DNA from: CAZWLY01 sp964634465
GTDB lineage: Bacteria > Desulfobacterota > Desulfarculia > G963662305
Reading direction: 5' to 3'
DNA: 64,000 nt
NCBI GenBank assembly: GCA_964634465.1
Contig: CAZWLY010000007.1
Span: forward strand, 166,850-230,849
The notes under the pieces are model-generated. The model saw only the letters and a list, made by a program, of their open reading frames with translations, was not told where the DNA came from and ran no database searches. Positions 48,721 to 57,347 of this stretch are shown here, in pieces. The translations under genes were made by a program, and so were the position numbers. The first letter of the stretch is position 1; each line of letters begins with the position of its first letter.

Positions 48721-50013
48721 ATGCCAAAGAAACATGAGACCCCGTTGCTTGACGAGCTCAAGAAGGGGCCTTGGCCGAGCTTCGTGACTGACATCGAGCG
48801 GATGGCCGAGGAGGGCGGTTCCGAGACGGCCGCCGACCTGTTGGGCCAGCTCGAGCTGTCCTACAAGGAAAAGGAAGGTCACTGGAAGCACGGCGGCATC
48901 GTCGGCGTTCTGGGCTACGGTGGCGGCGTCATCGGCCGTTATTCCGACGTTCCCGATCTGTTCCCTTCGGTTGCTCACTTCCACACCGTCCGTCTGAACC
49001 AGCCGGCCTCCAAGTTCTACTCCACCGAGGCGCTTCGCTTCGTTTGCGAGTTGTGGAATCGCCGCGGCTCGGGCCTGACCAACATGCACGGCTCCACCGG
49101 CGACATCATCCTTCTCGGCACCTTCACCGAGGAGCTGGAGCCCATCTTCTACGAGCTGACCCACAGCAAGTTCGAGTGGGACCTCGGCGGCTCGGGTTCG
49201 GCCCTGCGGACTCCGTCTTGCTGCATCGGCAAGGCCCGCTGCGAGTTCGCCTGCATCGACACGCAGGATTTGTGCTACCGGCTGACCATGGACTACCAGG
49301 ACGAGATGCACCGTCCGGCCTGGCCCTACAAGTTCAAGTTCAAGATTTCCGGTTGCCCCAATGACTGCGTGGCCTCCATCGCCCGGTCCGACTGCTCCAT
49401 CATCGGCACCTGGCGGGACGACATCCGGATCGACGATGACGCGGTGAAGGCTTACGCCAACGGCGAGATTCCAGCCGAAGGCGGCGCCCACGGCCCCGAC
49501 TTCAAGCTGGACATCCAGGCCCACGTCATCGACCTGTGTCCGACCGGCTGCATGTCCTGGGACGGGGAGAAGCTCTCCATCGACAACCGCGAGTGCAGCC
49601 GCTGCATGCACTGCATCAACCTCATGCCCGAGGCCCTGCGTCCGGGCACCGACACCGGCGTATCCATCCTGATCGGCGCCAAGGCTCCGATCCTCGACGG
49701 TGCCCAGCTCGGCTCTCTGATCATTCCCTTCATGAAGGTCGATCCCTCCACCGACGAGGGCATGGAAGAGCTGGCCGACTTCATCGAGAAGATGTGGGAT
49801 TGGTGGGACGAGAACGGCAAGAACCGTGAGCGCATCGGCGAGTGCATCCAGCGACTGGGCCTCTACTCCTTCCTCCAGGCCGTCGAGCGCGATCCCATCC
49901 CGCAGATGGTCAAGGAACCCCGCTCCAACCCCTACATCTTCTACAAAGAAGAGGAAGTTCCCGGCGGTTGGGAGCGGACCATCGAGGATTACCGGAAGCG
50001 GCACGCCCGCTAG
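48721..50013 (+). CDS. dsrA: Dissimilatory sulfite reductase alpha subunit
   Basis: 430 residues. The siroheme-[4Fe-4S] cysteine motifs are visible as CCIGKARCEFAC and SGCPNDC; a ferredoxin domain follows with DLCPTGC and ECSRCMHC. DsrA and DsrB form an alpha2beta2 enzyme in the cytoplasm that reduces sulfite and loads the product sulfur onto DsrC. The reductive type is inferred from dsrD in the neighbourhood. ATG 48721 follows GGAGG, and dsrB is 36 bp downstream. Confidence 0.98.
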   Translation: MPKKHETPLLDELKKGPWPSFVTDIERMAEEGGSETAADLLGQLELSYKEKEGHWKHGGIVGVLGYGGGVIGRYSDVPDLFPSVAHFHTVRLNQPASKFYSTEALRFVCELWNRRGSGLTNMHGSTGDIILLGTFTEELEPIFYELTHSKFEWDLGGSGSALRTPSCCIGKARCEFACIDTQDLCYRLTMDYQDEMHRPAWPYKFKFKISGCPNDCVASIARSDCSIIGTWRDDIRIDDDAVKAYANGEIPAEGGAHGPDFKLDIQAHVIDLCPTGCMSWDGEKLSIDNRECSRCMHCINLMPEALRPGTDTGVSILIGAKAPILDGAQLGSLIIPFMKVDPSTDEGMEELADFIEKMWDWWDENGKNRERIGECIQRLGLYSFLQAVERDPIPQMVKEPRSNPYIFYKEEEVPGGWERTIEDYRKRHAR

Positions 50014-50049
50014 GCCTTAGAGGATCAAGCCCTTAGGAGGTTTTAGGAT

Positions 50050-51147
50050 ATGGAACTTCCCGAAAACTACATGCAGGATCGCATCACCGACGTCGGCCCG
50101 CCGGAGCCTCGGCAGTTCTGGCCGGACGTGATCAAGAATAACTACGGCAAGTGGAAATCCCATCGCATCCTCGAGCCCGGCGTCCTGGTCCACGAGTCCG
50201 AGACGGGGGACAAGGTCTGGACGGTTCGCGTCGGCGGCACCCGCCTGATGTCCACCCTCCAGATCGAGGACTTCTGCAAGATCGCCGACGAGTTCTGCGG
50301 CGGCTACCTGCGCTTCACCACCCGGAACAACATCGAGTTCATGGTGGATGACGAGTCCAAGCTGGCCCCGCTCAAGGAGGTGCTCAAGGCCAACGGCACC
50401 ATGCCCATCGGCGGCACCGGCGCCGGCATCACCAACATCGTCCATACCCAGGGTTGGATTCACTGCCACACCCCGGCCATCGACGCCTCCGGTCCGGTCA
50501 AGGCGGTCATGGACGAGCTGTTCGACTACTTCGTCTCGATGAAGCTGCCGGCCCACCTGCGCATCTCCCTGGCCTGCTGCTTGAACATGTGCGGCGCGGT
50601 CCACTGCTCCGATATCGCCATCCTGGGCGTGCACCGCAAGCCGCCGGTCATCGAGCACGAGAACCTGATCAACGTCTGCGAGATCCCGACCACCATCGCC
50701 TCTTGCCCCACGGCGGCGATCAAGCCGTACAAGGACGAGGCGGGCAACAAGTCGGTCCAGGTCAACGCCGACCGGTGCATGTTCTGCGGCAACTGCTACA
50801 CCATGTGCCCGGCCATGCCCCTGGCCGACGGCGAGGGCGACGGCATCGCCCTGTGGGTCGGCGGCAAGGTGTCCAACACCCGCTGCGCGCCCAAGTTCTC
50901 CAAGTTGATGGTGCCGTTCATCCCCAACGAGCCGCCGCGGTGGCCGACCACCGTCCAGACCATCAAGAAGGTGGTGGAGGTCTACGCCGCCGACGCCAAG
51001 CCCTTCGAGCGGGTCGGCGAGTGGGCCGAGCGGATCGGTTGGGAGCGCTTCTTCGAGAAGACCGGCATCGAGTTCAGCCACCACCACATCGACGACTACC
51101 GCTTCGCCGCCACCACGTGGCGGACCACGGCCGCCTTCAAGTTCTAG
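50050..51147 (+). CDS. dsrB: Dissimilatory sulfite reductase beta subunit
   Basis: 365 residues, paralogous to DsrA. It carries CCLNMCGAVHC in the heme domain and a ferredoxin insertion with RCMFCGNCYTMCP and SCPTAAI. In known structures only one of the two siroheme-type sites per heterodimer is catalytic, and it lies at the DsrB side. ATG follows AGGAGG. The next gene (dsrN type) begins 31 bp later, so the three are one operon. Confidence 0.98.
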   Translation: MELPENYMQDRITDVGPPEPRQFWPDVIKNNYGKWKSHRILEPGVLVHESETGDKVWTVRVGGTRLMSTLQIEDFCKIADEFCGGYLRFTTRNNIEFMVDDESKLAPLKEVLKANGTMPIGGTGAGITNIVHTQGWIHCHTPAIDASGPVKAVMDELFDYFVSMKLPAHLRISLACCLNMCGAVHCSDIAILGVHRKPPVIEHENLINVCEIPTTIASCPTAAIKPYKDEAGNKSVQVNADRCMFCGNCYTMCPAMPLADGEGDGIALWVGGKVSNTRCAPKFSKLMVPFIPNEPPRWPTTVQTIKKVVEVYAADAKPFERVGEWAERIGWERFFEKTGIEFSHHHIDDYRFAATTWRTTAAFKF

Positions 51148-51178
51148 GCGAGCCTGGCGGCGTTGGTCGCTGACGACA

Positions 51179-52567
51179 ATGGACCTGCCCCGCCCGCGGC
51201 TGATCATCAGCGCACTGAAGGGCGGGGCGGGCAAAACTACTGCTTCGTTATCCCTGGCAGCGGCCTGGAGGTCACAGGGCCTCCAGGTCGCGCCGTTTAA
51301 GAAGGGACCGGATTACATCGACGCCGGCTGGCTCGGCCGGGCGGCCGGGCGGACCTGCCGCAACCTGGACCCCTACCTCACGGGTTGGGACGGCGTCCGC
51401 CGCCTTTTCCTCGGCGCGGCCGAAGAAAAGACCATCGCTCTCATCGAGGGCAACCGCGGCCTGTATGACGGCCTGGACAGGACCGGCTCCACCTCCACCG
51501 CCGAGTTGGCCAAGCGGCTCGAAGCGCCGGTGGTCTTGGTCATCGACTGCACCAAGACCACCCGGACCATCGCCGCTTTAGTCTACGGCTGCCTCAAGTT
51601 CGACCCCGAGGTCGATATCGCCGGGGTTATCCTCAACCGGGTCGCCGGAGCACGCCACGAAAACCTGATCCGCGATTGCCTGGCCGACATCGGGGTCAAG
51701 ATCTACGGGATCATCCCCCGCTTTCGGCGCGAGCTGCCCGAGCGACACATGGGTCTCATCCCGCCCCAGGAGCACCCCGAGGCGGGCCGGGCCGTGGACT
51801 GGCTGGCCGAAACGGGGCGGGAGCATCTCTACCTGGACGGACTTGCGGCCGTGGCCCAAGACGCCCCGCCGATGGCGATTTCGCCCCCTGAACCGGGCGA
51901 GGAGGTGAGGGCGTCGCGGTCGAAAGACCCGGTCAGGATCGGCGTCATCCAGGATTCGGCCTTCCAGTTCTACTATCCGGAAAACCTGGAGGCGCTCGAA
52001 AGGTCCGGGGCCGAGGTGGTCATCCTTTCGGCGCTCACCGACACCCAACTGCCCCCCTTAGACGGCCTCTACATCGGCGGCGGCTTTCCCGAAACCCAGG
52101 CCGCCGTGCTGGCCGACAACGCCGCCTTCCGAAGATCGGTCAAAGAGGCGGCCGAGCGCGGCCTGCCCATCTACGCCGAGTGCGGCGGGTTGATGTATCT
52201 GTCGGACACGCTGACCATGGGCGAGCGGACCTACCCCATGACCGGGGTGCTGCCGTTTAGGATCGACGTCCAGAAAAGACCCCAGGGCCACGGCTACACC
52301 GAGGTTCTGGTCGATCGACCCAATCCCTTCTATCCGGTGGGCGCGGTGTTGAGGGGCCACGAGTTTCATTACTCCCGGGTGATCGACCTGGGCGGGATGG
52401 AGGAGGCGCTGGCCTTCAAGATGAACCGCGGCGTCGGGATCGCCGACGGCCGGGACGGCGTGGTGAAGGGCAACGTCCTGGCCACCTACACCCACATCCA
52501 CGCTTTGGGCACGCCGGCCTGGGCGGCCGGGCTTATCGCCAGGGCCAGGGAGCGGGCCGGGAGTTGA
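51179..52567 (+). CDS. cbiA: Cobyrinate a,c-diamide synthase family, DsrN-type siroheme amidase
   Basis: 462 residues. N-terminal P-loop amidoligase (ALKGGAGKTTASLSLAAAW) and a C-terminal class I glutamine amidotransferase region (YIGGGFPETQA, YAECGGLMYLSDT with the catalytic Cys, final His in TYTHIHA). The CbiA family amidates corrin carboxylates. The copy placed directly after dsrAB is known as DsrN and is thought to amidate siroheme for Dsr. No other cobalamin gene is nearby, which supports DsrN. A terminator overlaps its stop codon. Confidence 0.92.
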   Translation: MDLPRPRLIISALKGGAGKTTASLSLAAAWRSQGLQVAPFKKGPDYIDAGWLGRAAGRTCRNLDPYLTGWDGVRRLFLGAAEEKTIALIEGNRGLYDGLDRTGSTSTAELAKRLEAPVVLVIDCTKTTRTIAALVYGCLKFDPEVDIAGVILNRVAGARHENLIRDCLADIGVKIYGIIPRFRRELPERHMGLIPPQEHPEAGRAVDWLAETGREHLYLDGLAAVAQDAPPMAISPPEPGEEVRASRSKDPVRIGVIQDSAFQFYYPENLEALERSGAEVVILSALTDTQLPPLDGLYIGGGFPETQAAVLADNAAFRRSVKEAAERGLPIYAECGGLMYLSDTLTMGERTYPMTGVLPFRIDVQKRPQGHGYTEVLVDRPNPFYPVGAVLRGHEFHYSRVIDLGGMEEALAFKMNRGVGIADGRDGVVKGNVLATYTHIHALGTPAWAAGLIARARERAGS

Positions 52568-52578
52568 TCCCGTTTTTT
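52558..52578 (+). terminator. Terminator of dsrAB-dsrN
   Basis: CGGGA/TCCCG stem with a 5-nt loop followed by TTTTTT. The loop contains the dsrN stop codon. Confidence 0.55.
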
Positions 52579-52745
52579 GGAGTGATCAGCTTGGCCTGCC
52601 GCCGGGTTCGCCGAGCCCCGCCCTCGACTTTTCCTCTCCCGTTGATGCGCCAAGCTCCGGGCTTTGACGATTTCGGACCGCGTCTCGCCGGCGAGTCGAG
52701 CCCTCTTGTCCGGACCGGGCGGGCATATCGGCCCCGGCCCCGCGG

Positions 52746-52774
52746 TTGACAGCCTTCCAAGCGGTAACTATGCT
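52746..52774 (+). promoter_or_regulatory. Promoter of the cytidylate-kinase-like/BON gene
   Basis: TTGACA (52746-52751), 17-bp spacer, TATGCT (52769-52774). The 52579-52745 stretch before it holds no recognisable gene. Confidence 0.7.
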
Positions 52775-52827
52775 CAAAGACGCGTAGGGTGAATCGCTTG
52801 AAACTCGAAGAATCTGAGGGGGCAGGC

Positions 52828-53652
52828 ATGGCCATAGTCACCATTTCCAGGCAGGTCGGCAGCTATGGCGACGAGATCGCCAAACTGGTCGCCCAAAAGC
52901 TGGGCTACGAACTGATCGGCCGCGAGATCATCAGACAACGGGCCCAGGAGTGCGACGCCGAGTTCAAGCAGGCCTGCGCCGCCTACGAATCGGAGACCAG
53001 CCCGCGGGGGTTCTTCGAGCGGATGTTTCTGGGCGACCCCGGTTACACCGCCCTTTTCGAGTTTCTGACCTACGAGCTGGCCAGCCGGGGCGACGTGGTT
53101 CTGGTCGGCCGGGGAGCACACCTGGTCCTGGCCGAGGTGCCCGGCGTCTTGAAATGCGCCGTCGCCGCGCCCGAACCGGTCCGGGTGGCCCGCGTCGCCG
53201 AGGAGCAGGGCCTTTCCCGGGAGAGGGCCGAGACTTTCGTGGCCCGCTACGGCAAGCGTCGCACGGCGCTGTTGGAGTCGGTCTACCACAAGAAGTTGAA
53301 CGACTGGAACCAGTACGACCTGATCATCAACACCGCCGTCTTGAGCGCCGAGGCGGCGGCCGAGTTGATCGTCCAGGCGGCCAAAGAGATCGGAACGCTG
53401 GCCGATCGCGAGCAGCGGAGCCGGATCCTGACCGACCTGGTCCTGGCCAAGCGGATCGAGCGGGCCATCAAGGGCGAGATCACGACCATGACCTACCGCG
53501 ACGTCTTGGTGAGGATCGAGGACGGGACGGCCGTCCTGGACGGCCTGCTGTCCGACGAGAGAGACAAGCAGAAGGCCGAAAGGATCGCTCGAGACTTCGA
53601 GGGCGTAACCAAGGTCGTCAACAATATCCGCGTCGCCGAACTGCGGGCTTGA
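52828..53652 (+). CDS. Cytidylate kinase-like domain fused to a BON domain
   Basis: 274 residues from ATG 52828 (GAGGGGG site; GTG 52789 is an alternative). Residues 1-190 belong to the cytidylate-kinase-like family (TISRQVGSYGDEIAKLVAQKLG, VLVGRGAHLVLA), which keeps the P-loop kinase fold but has a modified phosphate loop. Residues about 210-272 form a BON domain (RIERAIKGEITTMTYRDVLVRIEDGTAVLDG), usually a membrane or ligand-binding module in envelope proteins. No signal peptide. Substrate unknown. It is monocistronic between dsrN and a convergent hydrolase. Confidence 0.8.
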   Translation: MAIVTISRQVGSYGDEIAKLVAQKLGYELIGREIIRQRAQECDAEFKQACAAYESETSPRGFFERMFLGDPGYTALFEFLTYELASRGDVVLVGRGAHLVLAEVPGVLKCAVAAPEPVRVARVAEEQGLSRERAETFVARYGKRRTALLESVYHKKLNDWNQYDLIINTAVLSAEAAAELIVQAAKEIGTLADREQRSRILTDLVLAKRIERAIKGEITTMTYRDVLVRIEDGTAVLDGLLSDERDKQKAERIARDFEGVTKVVNNIRVAELRA

Positions 53653-53853
53653 CCGGGGAGGCCGGCCGGCGCTCCTTGCGGGGCCGCTGGTTTCCCGCTT
53701 TCGGCTCGCCTTCGGCCGATCGGCCGTTCCTTCCTTGGCGATGATCGCCCCTGCCATGTCCAGGCCGGAGTGTTTTCCTTCTCTGAGGAAGGGGAACGCG
53801 CCCTGTCCGGCGCCGGGCGAGGGGATGGCGTGTCGTCGGTTCGCCCCGGCCGG

Positions 53854-54678
53854 CTAGTCGACCAGATCGCCGTACAGGTCGGGCCGGCGCGCGGCCCTGA
53901 AGAAGCCCATCTTCGATTTCCGGATGCGCTTGAGGTAGGCGGCCGGCAGCTCGGCCACGGCCAACCCGGGCTCTTCGCCGGCGTATTCGGCCAAGACCTC
54001 GCCCTTGGGCCCGATGATCAGGGCCACCCCGGCGAACTCGAGGCCCCGGCCGTTGTCGCCGACCTGGTTGCAGGCGGCGAGATAGGCGGTGTTGTCGTAG
54101 GCTCTGGCCGGCAGGTATCTGAGCCAGCGGTCGCGTTTTTCTTGGGGCGATTCCAGACCGGGCGAGGCGTGGGCGACCAGGAGCACCTCGGCCCCGCCGT
54201 CGGCCTGGATGGTGGACAGTTCCGGGAAGTGCCCGTCGTAGCAAAGCTGCAGCCCGAAGCAGGTGTCGCCGTCGCAGACCGGCTGGGGGTCGGCCCCGGC
54301 GCTGAAGCGCTCAGTCTCGGTCGGGCCGAGATGGACCTTGCGGTAGACGCCGATGATTTTTCCGTCGGCGCCGATGAGGAGTTGGGTCAGGAAGAGCTCG
54401 TTGGAGTCGGCCGCCTCCATCAGCCCGACGACCAGCTCCACGCCCAGCTCGGCGGCCAATTCGGAGGCGGCCTTTACCGCCGGCCCGTCAAGACTCTGGG
54501 CGGCCGAGGCGACATCCTCGCCCAGACCGTAGCCGGTCAGGCAGGCCTCGGGAAAGAGGATCAACTCCGCCCCGTTCCCGGCCGCCCGGTGGGCCATCTC
54601 CGAGAGTCGGGCCAGATTGCCCGTTTCGTCCCCGACCCGCGAGTTGACGCAGGCGGCGGCGACAACGAGGTCCCTCAT
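53854..54678 (-). CDS. Carbon-nitrogen hydrolase (nitrilase superfamily)
   Basis: 274 residues with the full Glu-Lys-Cys triad: Glu44 in LFPEACLTGYG, Lys114 in YRKVHLGPTE and Cys146 in LQLCYDGHFPE. Such enzymes hydrolyse amides or N-carbamoyl groups (omega-amidase, N-carbamoylputrescine amidase and others). The substrate cannot be told from sequence. It is monocistronic and divergent from yjbQ. Start ATG 54678. Confidence 0.88.
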   Translation of the reverse strand: MRDLVVAAACVNSRVGDETGNLARLSEMAHRAAGNGAELILFPEACLTGYGLGEDVASAAQSLDGPAVKAASELAAELGVELVVGLMEAADSNELFLTQLLIGADGKIIGVYRKVHLGPTETERFSAGADPQPVCDGDTCFGLQLCYDGHFPELSTIQADGGAEVLLVAHASPGLESPQEKRDRWLRYLPARAYDNTAYLAACNQVGDNGRGLEFAGVALIIGPKGEVLAEYAGEEPGLAVAELPAAYLKRIRKSKMGFFRAARRPDLYGDLVD

Positions 54679-54709
54679 CTATCGCTCCTGGTCGCGGAAA
54701 ACATAACAC

Positions 54710-54761
54710 TTGCCTTAGCGGGCGCTTGAAGGATAATACTTAGCCCGATGAGACGGGTCAA
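54710..54761. promoter_or_regulatory. Overlapping divergent promoters (hydrolase and yjbQ)
   Basis: Minus strand: TTGACC (54756-54761), 17-bp spacer, TATTAT (54733-54738). Plus strand: TTGCCT (54710-54715), 18-bp spacer, TAATAC (54734-54739). The two -10 boxes occupy the same six base pairs, so the polymerases must compete. Confidence 0.6.
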
Positions 54762-54781
54762 CAATTAGGGGAGTGTGCGTC

Positions 54782-55180
54782 ATGGCGGGATGGCAGACGA
54801 TCGAGGTCCGGACGTCCCAGCGCCAGGAGATGGTCGATATCACCGACCGGGTCGAGGCGCTGGTCAAGGCGGGCGGGGTTTCGGAGGGTCAGGCGGTGGT
54901 CTATGTCCGGCATACCACGGCCGCGGTGACCATCAACGAGGGGGCCGATCCGGCCGTCAAGGCCGATATCATCATGGCCCTTAACAGAATCGTCAACGAC
55001 GACTGGCCCTTTCGCCACGCCGAGGGCAATTCGCCGGCCCACGTCAAGACGACCCTCGTCGGGCCGTCGGTCGTTGCGCCGGTGACCGGCGGCCGGCTGG
55101 GTCTGGGCACCTGGCAGCGGATATTCCTGTGCGAGTTCGACGGTCCCCGCCAGCGAAGGGTGGCGGTGCGTATATCCTAG
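54782..55180 (+). CDS. YjbQ/UPF0047 family protein
   Basis: 132 residues matching the short YjbQ/UPF0047 family: TTAAVTINEGADPAVKADI, the histidine block FRHAEGNSPAHVKTTLVGPS and GTWQRIFLCEFDGPR near the end. Members have been linked to thiamine-phosphate-synthase-like activity and to metal binding, but the physiological role is unsettled. Start ATG 54782 behind GGGGAG. It precedes the ferredoxin gene by 118 bp containing a separate promoter. Confidence 0.9.
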   Translation: MAGWQTIEVRTSQRQEMVDITDRVEALVKAGGVSEGQAVVYVRHTTAAVTINEGADPAVKADIIMALNRIVNDDWPFRHAEGNSPAHVKTTLVGPSVVAPVTGGRLGLGTWQRIFLCEFDGPRQRRVAVRIS

Positions 55181-55196
55181 CGATTTAACTTAAGGC

Positions 55197-55225
55197 TTGA
55201 CAACTAATCTTCGGGCGAGTATATG
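55197..55225 (+). promoter_or_regulatory. Promoter of the ferredoxin gene
   Basis: TTGACA (55197-55202), 17-bp spacer, TATATG (55220-55225). Strong sigma70 match; leader about 65 nt ending in AAGGAGGG. Confidence 0.7.
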
Positions 55226-55298
55226 CAAGCTACTTCGCAGCGGGCCCGGCGGTCTGGTGCGACCTGCGGAGTTACAGTATCTGAAGGAGGGATTCGAT

Positions 55299-55487
55299 AT
55301 GGCGTTCCAGGTTGAGGTTGACGCTGACAAGTGCATCGGCGACGAGGAGTGCGTGGAAGTCTGCCCCGTCGATGTGTATGAGATCCAGGATGGTAAGGCC
55401 GTGCCGGTTAACGCCGAAGAGTGTCTGGGCTGCGAGAGCTGCATCGAGGTCTGCGAGTCCGGCGCGATCACCATCACCGAGGTCTAG
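55299..55487 (+). CDS. Small ferredoxin with one Asp-substituted cluster site
   Basis: 62 residues. The second motif is canonical (Cys42, 45, 48 with Cys52), although Glu replaces the usual Pro after Cys52. The first motif reads CIGDEEC, so Asp15 stands where the second cysteine should be (Cys12, Asp15, Cys18, Cys22). Ferredoxins with this Asp, such as Pyrococcus ferredoxin and Desulfovibrio africanus FdIII, hold a site that converts between [3Fe-4S] and [4Fe-4S]. It has its own promoter and an excellent terminator, so it is expressed alone, probably at a high level, as an electron carrier. Confidence 0.95.
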   Translation: MAFQVEVDADKCIGDEECVEVCPVDVYEIQDGKAVPVNAEECLGCESCIEVCESGAITITEV

Positions 55488-55502
55488 GAATTCTTAAGTT
55501 TC

Positions 55503-55536
55503 GGCCCGGACGCCCGCCGGCGTCCGGGTCTTTTTT
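55503..55536 (+). terminator. Rho-independent terminator of the ferredoxin gene
   Basis: A 10-bp GC-rich perfect stem (55505-55514 with 55519-55528, extended by two more pairs), 4-nt loop CGCC, then TTTTTT. Confidence 0.9.
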
Positions 55537-55584
55537 CGCCCTTGCCCGCGTCGACGAGCCCCCGCCAAAAGTTCCAAGTTTCAC

Positions 55585-55613
55585 TTGACACAAAAGGCCA
55601 ATTTGTGTACCGT
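55585..55613 (+). promoter_or_regulatory. Promoter candidate of the RsbRD-dsrMKJOP operon
   Basis: TTGACA (55585-55590), 17-bp spacer, TACCGT (55608-55613). Perfect -35, weak -10, so an activator may be needed. Leader about 90 nt. Confidence 0.5.
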
Positions 55614-55712
55614 CACAGGCTAAATGAGCAACCCCATGACCAGGCCTGTTCCTGGCATTAAATCAACTCTTTAGGCAAACCGGCGGGATCGATTTCGAGC
55701 CTGCCGACTGCA

Positions 55713-56285
55713 ATGAGCGGTCGGGATATGGAACTTGAAACTCTGCTGGCGGAGAAGAAATCCGCCATAGTCAAGCGATGGTTTCACGCCGTCGCCGATT
55801 CATATCCGCCGGACACCGCCCGGTTTTTGAAGAAAGAGAAAGACCCTTTCGCCAACCCCGTCGGCCGGACCGTGGCCAAGGAGGTGGAGGCTCTCTTCGA
55901 CGCCCTCCTTGAGGGCGCCGACCCCGAGGGGGTCAACGACTTTCTGGATCGGGTGATTCGGATTCGGGCGGTCCAGGACTTTACTCCGTCCCAAGCCGTC
56001 TCCTTCATTCCCTTGCTCAAGGGGGTGATCAGGGAGGCGGTGGCCAAGGAGAATCGAGACGGGCGGCTCGATGGCCAGTTGCTCGTGTTTGAGGCCCGGA
56101 TCGACGGCCTGTTGCTTCAGGCCTTCGACATCTTTGTCGGGTGCCGGGAGCAGCTCTACAAGATCAGCGCCAACGAGGTGAGAAACCAGTCTTTCCGCCT
56201 CTTGGAGCGCTTCAACTTGTTGGGCGACCAGGTCTTCAGGCCGGGCAGGCGTCGGGAGAAGCAGGACGACAACTCTGCAGCCTAA
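55713..56285 (+). CDS. RsbRD N-terminal-like domain protein upstream of dsrM
   Basis: 190 residues, all helical, with the pattern of the RsbRD N-terminal globin-like sensor fold (KSAIVKRWFHAVADSYPPDTARFLKKEKDPFANPVGRTV). There is no STAS domain after it. Genes of this kind are often found just ahead of dsrMKJOP in Desulfobacterota; their role is not established. It lies 21 bp before dsrM and would be co-transcribed. Start at 55713 or 55728; neither has a clear ribosome site. Confidence 0.8.
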   Translation: MSGRDMELETLLAEKKSAIVKRWFHAVADSYPPDTARFLKKEKDPFANPVGRTVAKEVEALFDALLEGADPEGVNDFLDRVIRIRAVQDFTPSQAVSFIPLLKGVIREAVAKENRDGRLDGQLLVFEARIDGLLLQAFDIFVGCREQLYKISANEVRNQSFRLLERFNLLGDQVFRPGRRREKQDDNSAA

Positions 56286-56306
56286 CCTGAGACGAGGTAT
56301 TAGCAC

Positions 56307-57344
56307 ATGAATGGCATTGTTTTCGCTCTTTTCGCCGTTATTGTGCTCGTCTTGCTGCCATGGGCAGGAGTGAGCGGGGCGAACTTACGCACCCTATTCG
56401 GGGTGGTGATACCCTATGCGGCCGTGGCCGTATTTTTTATCGGCCTTATCTCCAAGGTGATCGGTTGGGGTAAATCCCCCGTCCCGTTCCGCATCCCGAC
56501 CACGGCCGGACAGCAAAAATCCTTCCCCTGGATCAAGCACAATAAGTTGGAGAACCCGGCCACGGGCCTGCAGGCGGTGGGCCGGATGATCCTGGAGATT
56601 CTCTTTTTCCGGTCGCTGTTCAGGAACATCAGCCTGGACTACCGCGCCGACGGCCCCAACATCTACTACGGTTCGGCCAAGTGGCTGTGGCTGGGAGCGA
56701 TCGCTTTCCACTACGCCTTCTTGACCACCCTGATTCGGCACCTGCGCTTCTTCACCGAACCGGTGCCCCAGTGGCTGCTGGGTCTGGAGACACTGGACGG
56801 CTTCCTGGAAATCGGTCTGCCGGGCTTGATGATCAGCGGCGTGGTGCTCTTGCTGGCGGTGCTGTTCCTGTTCTCCCGCCGAATCATCGTGCCCACGGTC
56901 CGTTACATCTCGCTGCCGGCCGACTACTTCCCCCTGTTCTTGATCATGGCCATCGCCATCACCGGCATCTTGATGCGCTACTTCGTAAAGACCGACATCG
57001 TCGGGGTCAAGGAGATGACCATGGGTCTGGTCACCTTCTCTCCCAAGATATCCCCGGACGTCGGCGTGTTGTTCTATATCCACGTCTTCCTGGTCTCCAC
57101 GCTGTTCGCCTACTTCCCCTTCTCCAAGCTGATGCACATGGGCGGCGTGTTCCTAAGCCCGACCAGGAATCTGGCCAACAACAACCGCTTCAAGAGGCAC
57201 GTCAATCCCTGGAACTACCCGGTCAAGTACCACACCTACGAAGCCTACGAGGATGACTTCCGCGAGAAGATGGTCGAAGCCGGGATTCCGGTGGACAAGC
57301 CGTTGGAGAAAACGGAAGAAGCACCTGCGGCGGAAGAGGAGTAA
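56307..57344 (+). CDS. dsrM: DsrM, membrane cytochrome b of the DsrMKJOP complex
   Basis: 345 residues with five to six membrane helices of the NarI type and several membrane histidines (for example AIAFHYAFLTTLIRH and YIHVFLV...MHMGGVF) that would bind two b-type hemes. It exchanges electrons with menaquinone and passes them to DsrK on the cytoplasmic side. A hydrophobic N-terminal helix precedes the core. The C-terminal tail is acidic. It is followed after 3 bp by dsrK. Confidence 0.95.
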   Translation: MNGIVFALFAVIVLVLLPWAGVSGANLRTLFGVVIPYAAVAVFFIGLISKVIGWGKSPVPFRIPTTAGQQKSFPWIKHNKLENPATGLQAVGRMILEILFFRSLFRNISLDYRADGPNIYYGSAKWLWLGAIAFHYAFLTTLIRHLRFFTEPVPQWLLGLETLDGFLEIGLPGLMISGVVLLLAVLFLFSRRIIVPTVRYISLPADYFPLFLIMAIAITGILMRYFVKTDIVGVKEMTMGLVTFSPKISPDVGVLFYIHVFLVSTLFAYFPFSKLMHMGGVFLSPTRNLANNNRFKRHVNPWNYPVKYHTYEAYEDDFREKMVEAGIPVDKPLEKTEEAPAAEEE

Positions 57345-57347
57345 GTC

